Shown: positions 44,994 through 49,013 of the stretch, piece after piece | How the letters are laid out: each line of letters begins with the position of its first letter | How positions within the stretch are numbered: position 1 is the stretch's first letter | Assembly: GCA_018830565.1 (NCBI GenBank) | Contig: JAHJRX010000052.1 | Span: 1 to 49,013 of the forward strand | From: a bacterium | GTDB taxonomy: Bacteria; UBA9089; JAHJRX01 | DNA: 49,013 nucleotides | Direction of reading: 5' to 3' | The notes under the pieces: generated by a model | Seen by the model: the letters and a program-made list of their open reading frames with translations, nothing else | Databases searched by the model: none | Told to the model about the DNA's origin: nothing | Translations under genes and position numbers: made by a program

Positions 44994-46130
44994 TTACTCA
45001 ACCTTCACCTTCCCTTTATCAAAGGCAAAAAAGAAATACTGGACAACCCTTGGGTCAAACTGACTACCGGATTTATCCTTTATCTCACGGAGAATCTCCT
45101 CAATGGTAAGTTTTGAGCGATATGCCCTGTTTGAATTCATGGCATCAAAGGTATCGGCAACGGCAATTATTCTGGCAATAAGTGGTATTTGTTCACCTGA
45201 AATTCCATCAGGATAACCTCCTCCCCCGTATCTTTCATGATGATGATAAATGGAGGGAAGAATTTCTTTTAGTTCCTCAATATTTTTAATGATACTGACA
45301 CTCTTAATTGGGTGTTCACTTATCTTTTCCCATTCCTCATAATCGAGTTTTTCTAGTTTGATTAGAATAGAGGCAGGGATGCCGATTTTACCTACATCAT
45401 GTAAGATTCCAGATATTTTCACCCGCTGTTTTTCTTCATTAGTCATCGCCATTTCATCGGCAATTGCCTCGGAAATTTCTGCTACCCGCTCTGAATGCCC
45501 TTTAGTATATGGGTCTTTTTGTTCAATAGCAGAGACCAAAGCCTTAACCGTATCGAAGAGCAAAGACTCTATTCTATGGTGAAGTCTGGAGTTAGCAAAT
45601 ATTGCCCCTACATGGATAGCCAGGGTAAAGACAAGTTTCTCATCAGATGAGTAAAATAGTTCACCAGAGGTCTTATCCCCAAGGCAAATGACGCCAATCT
45701 TTTCAGCTCTCACCAATATTGGCACAGCCAGACAGGACTTTATTCCCAGTCGTGCCTCTTCCTTGTCAGAGGCATCACACCAAATAACGGGTTTCCCTTG
45801 AGAAATTGCCATTCCGACTATCCCCTTAAATGGATTATACTTATTGAATCTTTCTGGTTCCCCTAAGCCAAATCCTTTTGATGCCTTAAGTATCAACTTA
45901 TTTTCATCCTCAAAGAGCATGAGAAATCCTATCCTGACCTTCAATAGCTTAACTGCTTTATCCAATACCTGACTTGATAGTACCTCCGGGTCAAGCAATG
46001 TCTCCATCTCATTGGTAATCTCGTAAATAAGGCTCAGTTCTTCATAAGCAGACGATAACTCCATCGTAAACTTTTCTAAATCACTTTCTAACTCCATAAT
46101 TTTTTTATTAGAAGTATCATTGTTATTCAT
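44994..46130 (-). CDS. GAF and HD-GYP domain protein (putative cyclic di-GMP phosphodiesterase)
   Basis: A 378-residue signalling protein. Residues 1-40 are a short coiled segment, 40-180 a GAF sensor domain, and 195-370 an HD-GYP domain: H212 in KGHSERV, HD at 244-245 in GILHDVGKIGIP, HHHERYGGGGYPDG at 296-309 with GYP intact, and VADTFDAMNSNRAYR. The family hydrolyses c-di-GMP (some members cGAMP) to linear dinucleotide or GMP. Its start overlaps the end of a broken response-regulator gene by 8 bases. It lacks its own receiver domain and was probably paired with that regulator. Intact, and may feed into the riboswitch at 30546. Confidence 0.92.
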   Translation of the reverse strand: MNNNDTSNKKIMELESDLEKFTMELSSAYEELSLIYEITNEMETLLDPEVLSSQVLDKAVKLLKVRIGFLMLFEDENKLILKASKGFGLGEPERFNKYNPFKGIVGMAISQGKPVIWCDASDKEEARLGIKSCLAVPILVRAEKIGVICLGDKTSGELFYSSDEKLVFTLAIHVGAIFANSRLHHRIESLLFDTVKALVSAIEQKDPYTKGHSERVAEISEAIADEMAMTNEEKQRVKISGILHDVGKIGIPASILIKLEKLDYEEWEKISEHPIKSVSIIKNIEELKEILPSIYHHHERYGGGGYPDGISGEQIPLIARIIAVADTFDAMNSNRAYRSKLTIEEILREIKDKSGSQFDPRVVQYFFFAFDKGKVKVE

Positions 46131-46506
46131 TATGATTCTCCTTTTTCAGCATTGAGTCGACCATCTCCACTATTTTCTTCGATGAGAATGGTTTTGAGGC
46201 AACTTCATCTGCACCAGACTTCTTTGCCTTTTGTATTTCATCATCCTGGCCAAGTGCTGTCAGGACAATCACAGGAATATTTTTGGTTTTTTCGCCTTGC
46301 TTCAATTTTGTGATCAGTTCATACCCATCTATTTTTGGCATACTCAGGTCTGTAATGACTAAATCCACAGGCTCTTTCTCTATGATGTTTAACGCCTCTT
46401 ATCCATCCAGGGCAGTGGACACATCATATCCTGCCTCTGTTAAAGCATGTTCAAGTATTTTCCTTATATGTACCTCATCGTCTGCTATAAGTACTCTCTT
46501 TGCCAT
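46123..46506 (-). pseudogene. CheY-like response regulator interrupted by an in-frame stop
   Basis: A 127-codon receiver starting at ATG 46504-46506 behind AAGGAGGTAACCTAT: MAKRVLIADDEVHIRKILEH then STALDG, TAA at 46399-46401, then EALNIIEKEPVDLVITDLSM with phospho-acceptor D and KPFSSKKI at the end. Only one base (GAA to TAA) breaks the frame. Either a true nonsense mutation, a population variant or a sequencing error. The downstream part (from 46368) could be translated alone but would lack the acidic pocket (DDE). Confidence 0.8.
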
Positions 46507-46547
46507 ATAGGTTACCTCCTTCTTTTAATTTGTGTCTTTGTGGTTAA

Positions 46548-46779
46548 TCATCCTAATGTCCAATAGAAGACTGCACCCTCATTTGGTTTTCCTTCTGCCT
46601 AGATGCGTCCGTTGTGGCGATAAATAATTCGTTGGACAGTAGCCAATCCAATGCCAATACCTGCAAATTCAGATGTAGAATGTAGTCGGCTAAATGCTGT
46701 AAATAGTTTATCTGCCTGCGAACAATCAAAACCAACACCGTTGTCACGAACAAAATATATTGCTTTGCCATCTTGCCCT
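46548..46779 (-). pseudogene. C-terminal fragment of a sensor histidine kinase with an in-frame stop
   Basis: The minus strand reads [20 protein letters not shown], then [34 protein letters not shown] at 46599-46601, and AEGKPNEGAVFYWTLG. That is the G1 and G2 boxes of a HATPase_c domain, here without dimerisation or sensor parts. A single change (TGG to TAG) would restore W. It lies upstream of the broken receiver and was likely its partner. The fragment starts abruptly at the ATPase gene boundary. Confidence 0.82.
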
Positions 46780-46801
46780 CTGCCTCCTGCCTACCTTCAG
46801 C

Positions 46802-48031
46802 CTATCTCCCTAATACATTTTTCCAGCCATAATTAATAATATTTCCTTTAATGACGAAATTCTCCTCTGAGCAGGAGATAATTCCTGCTGAGGCAACATC
46901 AGAACCCAATTCCTCCCTCAGTCTGCTTAAAGATACAGCATGTTTTGGAGTAATGGTCATAGTGCTCTTTATTTCAAACAGATGCAGTTTTCCTCCTTGT
47001 TCAATCACCAAATCTATCTCTAATCCATCCCTTGAACGCAAATAATAAAGGGAGGGTTTTTGGCCACAATGCAAGAATCTTTTTAGAAAATCCGAGATAA
47101 CCATCGTCTCAAATAAAGCTCCAAAAGATGGATGACTAACCAATATTTCTGCTGTCTGCAACCCCAATAAATAGGAGCATAACGCCGGGTCGTTAAAGTA
47201 TAATTTAGGGCTTTTTACCAATCGTTTACCTATATTTCTGTAATAAGGGTAGAGAAGGTATATCTGATGCCCTGTTTCTAAGAGGGAAAGCCACCTTTTT
47301 GCTGTAGGAACACTAATGCCAATATCTCGTGCCATCTCCGATAAATTAAGGATTTGCCCTGTCCTGGTGGCACATATAACTAAAAATCTCTCGAAATGAC
47401 TAATATCTCCTATGGTTGCTAAATTCCTGATATCCCTCTCTAAATATGTCGTTATATATGACCCGCACCACAACTGCCTATCAACATCCTGATTAGAAGC
47501 AATCTCAGGATAAAACCCACGCAGTATTATCTCACTTAAAGAAATTTGTTTTTCACATTTGTTATGGACACTTAACCTATTAAACCATCCGGAGATATCT
47601 TCAGATTTTTGAGCTTGGTCAATCCTCTCAGAAATGGAAAAAGGCAAGAGCGTAAGTATCGCAGCCCTACCAGCCAACGACTGGGTAATCTTATCCATTA
47701 AAACGAAATTTTGTGAGCCTGTAAGCAACCATTGACCAGGTTTACGGTCTTCATCTATCTTTGTCTTTATATACGATAATAATTCAGGTCCATACTGTAT
47801 TTCATCTATAATTACCGGTGGTTTATATTGATTCAAAAAACCTATTGGGTCTTCTTTTGCACGGAGGCGGACATCAGGGTTTTCCAGGCTAACAAAGGTA
47901 TGGGTCTTTGGAAAAAGCATCTTGAACAAGGTTGTTTTACCTGACTGACGCGGGCCGGTTAAGACAACCGCCGGAAAGGTCTCAATCGCTTTATAAATTG
48001 TTTTGGCTAATACTCGTGGCTTGAATTCCAT
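46802..48031 (-). CDS. AAA_14 ATPase with DUF4143 domain
   Basis: A 409-residue protein of the common ATPase family with an N-terminal AAA_14 domain (Walker A TGPRQSGKTTL with GPRQSGKT at 26-33, Walker B VIIDEIQ with D76 E77) and a C-terminal DUF4143 domain (about 205-370, with DIGISVPTAKRWLSLLE and SRDGLEIDLVIEQGGKLHLF). The last part resembles nuclease-like (PD-(D/E)xK) folds. Function is unsettled; these genes are patchily distributed, transfer often, and occur with defence and mobile genes. Here it is flanked by decayed signalling genes and a repeat region, which fits an accessory origin. Confidence 0.88.
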   Translation of the reverse strand: MEFKPRVLAKTIYKAIETFPAVVLTGPRQSGKTTLFKMLFPKTHTFVSLENPDVRLRAKEDPIGFLNQYKPPVIIDEIQYGPELLSYIKTKIDEDRKPGQWLLTGSQNFVLMDKITQSLAGRAAILTLLPFSISERIDQAQKSEDISGWFNRLSVHNKCEKQISLSEIILRGFYPEIASNQDVDRQLWCGSYITTYLERDIRNLATIGDISHFERFLVICATRTGQILNLSEMARDIGISVPTAKRWLSLLETGHQIYLLYPYYRNIGKRLVKSPKLYFNDPALCSYLLGLQTAEILVSHPSFGALFETMVISDFLKRFLHCGQKPSLYYLRSRDGLEIDLVIEQGGKLHLFEIKSTMTITPKHAVSLSRLREELGSDVASAGIISCSEENFVIKGNIINYGWKNVLGR

Positions 48032-48120
48032 AATAAAAATTATACACCCTAAATATTTAATATGTCAAGTTAAATTTTAAGCCTGCAATTTCCCACCACC
48101 AAGAGACTAAGAAAGATTTT

Positions 48121-48424
48121 TTACCACAAAGACCACAAAGAAAATCCACAAAGTTCACAAAGTTTTGAAATTCATTTTCAGTCATTCTCTGCGTCTTTTG
48201 TGCCTCCTTTGCGTCCTTTGCGGTTAATCCCTTTTTTCTCACCACCAAGGCACCAAGACACTAAGGAGGACACTAAGAATCTTTTCTTCCTTCGTGCCTT
48301 TGTGCCTTTGTGGCTTCGTGGTTAGTCCCTTTTTTTCACCACTAAGACACCAAGACACTAAGAAAACACTAAGAATATTTTCTCTCTTTGTGTTCTTTCG
48401 TGCCTTTGTGCCTTTGTGGTTAAT
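48121..48424. repeat. Cluster of three inverted repeats built on CACAAAGGCACAAAG-type words
   Basis: Three successive units each have a left arm of ACCACAAAGACCACAAAG or CACCAAGGCACCAAGACAC words and a right arm such as TTTGTGCCTTTGTGGTTAAT in reverse. They run about 48121-48227, 48239-48327 and 48337-48424. Each unit can fold into a long imperfect hairpin. A solitary right arm (TTTGTGTCTTTGTGGTTAAT) is at 46529-46549. The open frames over this region (for example LTAKDAKEAQKTQR) are low-complexity by-products. Such elements are widespread in many environmental genomes. Confidence 0.85.
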
Positions 48425-48432
48425 CTTCTCTC

Positions 48433-48890
48433 TTACCTATACAACCACACACGCATCAGCGACAGCAGCTGCTCGGTGTTTACCGGTTTGGTGATGTAGT
48501 CGGAGGCGCCGGCTTCTAAGCACTTTTCCCTATCGCCCTTCATTGCCTCAGCGGTCAGGGCAATTATGGGCAATTCTTTAATCTGGCTAACTTGCGTATC
48601 TCTTTCATGGTCTCGTAGCCGTCCATCTCAGGCATCATAATGTCCATTAACACTATATCAACCTCCGGGTTTTTCTTCAAGTCGGCAATGGCGTCCTTGC
48701 CGTTTTCTGCGGTCAGCACGACCATATTATGGCTCTCCAGCAGGCTGGTTAGGGCAAAGAGGTTTCGCACATCATCATCCACTACCAAAACCTTTTTGCC
48801 GCTCAATGCCGCCTCGGATTTATATATCTTTTCCACTATTTGCCGTTTGTCTTTGGGCAGTTTTGAAATTACAATTGCCAATAAAATTTT
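48433..48890 (-). pseudogene. Receiver-domain fragment of a hybrid histidine kinase, frameshifted
   Basis: The minus strand reads AIVISKLPKDKRQIVEKIYK, then [38 protein letters not shown] (phospho-acceptor D) and EIRKLARLK. The frame then stops, but shifting by one base near 48577 continues [20 protein letters not shown] and ends in [20 protein letters not shown]. It is the C-terminal receiver of a hybrid sensor kinase; the kinase part is missing. One base has been lost, so the gene is broken. Its N-terminal end overlaps the tail of the next gene. Confidence 0.8.
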
Positions 48891-49013
48891 CTTATCTTCA
48901 TAGCCATTAGTTTTCTACGTTCTTGGAGAAACTCGTCATAGTGATCAATGTTTTTATTTTCCATTCCTTCAGGAATACAGTGCATGGCAAAATTTTCTCG
49001 CATTTGGTCAATA
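48869..49013 (-). CDS. C-terminal part of a protein with a DUF262/GmrSD-like tail (partial, runs off the window)
   Basis: The minus strand enters from beyond the right edge and reads DQMRENFAMHCIPEGMENKN, then HYDEFLQERRKLMAMKIRKF and YWQL before the stop at 48869. The EFLxERRKLxAxKIRxYY pattern is like the C-terminal end of DUF262/DUF1524 (GmrSD-type) and other restriction-related proteins, but 48 residues are not enough to be sure. Its stop falls inside the hybrid-kinase fragment, so the two were joined by a rearrangement. Confidence 0.4.
   Translation of the reverse strand, partial: IDQMRENFAMHCIPEGMENKNIDHYDEFLQERRKLMAMKIRKFYWQL

Noticed and set aside
46399-46601. Stop-codon reassignment (TAA or TAG read as an amino acid)
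   Set aside because: Both codons are used as ordinary terminators elsewhere in the window (for example TAA after trxB and TAG after rpmH), so mutation or sequence error is simpler.
46553-46771. 72-codon minus-strand frame in the kinase fragment
   Set aside because: A shifted frame of the same strand encodes recognisable HATPase G1 and G2 boxes; this one is a shadow.
48121-48424. Possible CRISPR array
   Set aside because: The units are inverted, unequal in length and without regular unique spacers; no cas genes are present.
48057-48494. Two short open frames across the CACAAAG repeats
   Set aside because: Low-complexity residues (LTAKDAKEAQKTQR type) come directly from the repeat words; such spurious frames are common in these elements.

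Overview
The window is AT-rich and looks like the chromosome of an uncultivated Gram-negative (diderm) bacterium. The evidence is a YidC with a large periplasmic domain, several signal-peptide proteins predicted to sit in the outer membrane, and a PorV-type protein. The gene set (SecA, YidC/YidD/Jag, Lon, AccA, DnaE, GatB, TypA, TrxB) is bacterial housekeeping. No marker here fixes the phylum. The mix of PorV-like, FlgD-like C-terminal domain and FecR surface proteins with many short palindromic repeats resembles candidate-phylum genomes recovered from groundwater, but that is an inference.

Layout. 1-4171: a remnant of a type I restriction methylase, then a P2A calcium-type ATPase and a PHP-domain phosphoesterase (+ strand). 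4172-11870: minus-strand export and membrane-biogenesis genes: rpmH-rnpA-yidD-yidC-jag, then an M48 (Ste24-like) protease, an O6-alkylguanine-DNA methyltransferase and secA. 12043-18675: minus-strand surface-glycan genes (flippase, glycosyltransferase, epimerase, two tandem RmlD-like reductases) and a zinc alcohol dehydrogenase. 18676-20739: panB, set between transposon debris, a partial duplication of its own 5' end and a broken ISL3 transposase fused to an epimerase tail. 20740-30225: minus-strand cupin, lon, accA, a small outer-membrane protein, dnaE and gatB.

30226-39856 is the most distinctive region. A GEMM-type (cyclic-dinucleotide) riboswitch candidate overlaps an intrinsic terminator. 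It precedes four co-directional exported proteins: a PorV/PorQ-like barrel, a 1411-residue multidomain adhesin with a FlgD-like C-terminal sorting-type domain, a FecR-domain protein and a 557-residue barrel. Together they look like a cyclic-dinucleotide-controlled cell-surface module. 40000-44160 holds tRNA-Asn with a clear promoter, typA behind a short leader ORF, a methyltransferase and trxB. From 44161 to the end the DNA is accessory and decaying: a truncated IS3 element, an intact GAF/HD-GYP protein, response-regulator and histidine-kinase genes broken by stops or frameshifts, an AAA_14/DUF4143 ATPase, a dense inverted-repeat region and a partial gene end.

At least six copies of a ~115 bp terminal-inverted-repeat element (MITE-like) sit between genes throughout the window, along with GC-rich palindromes and other short dispersed repeats. 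One MITE copy supplies the last codons of trxB.
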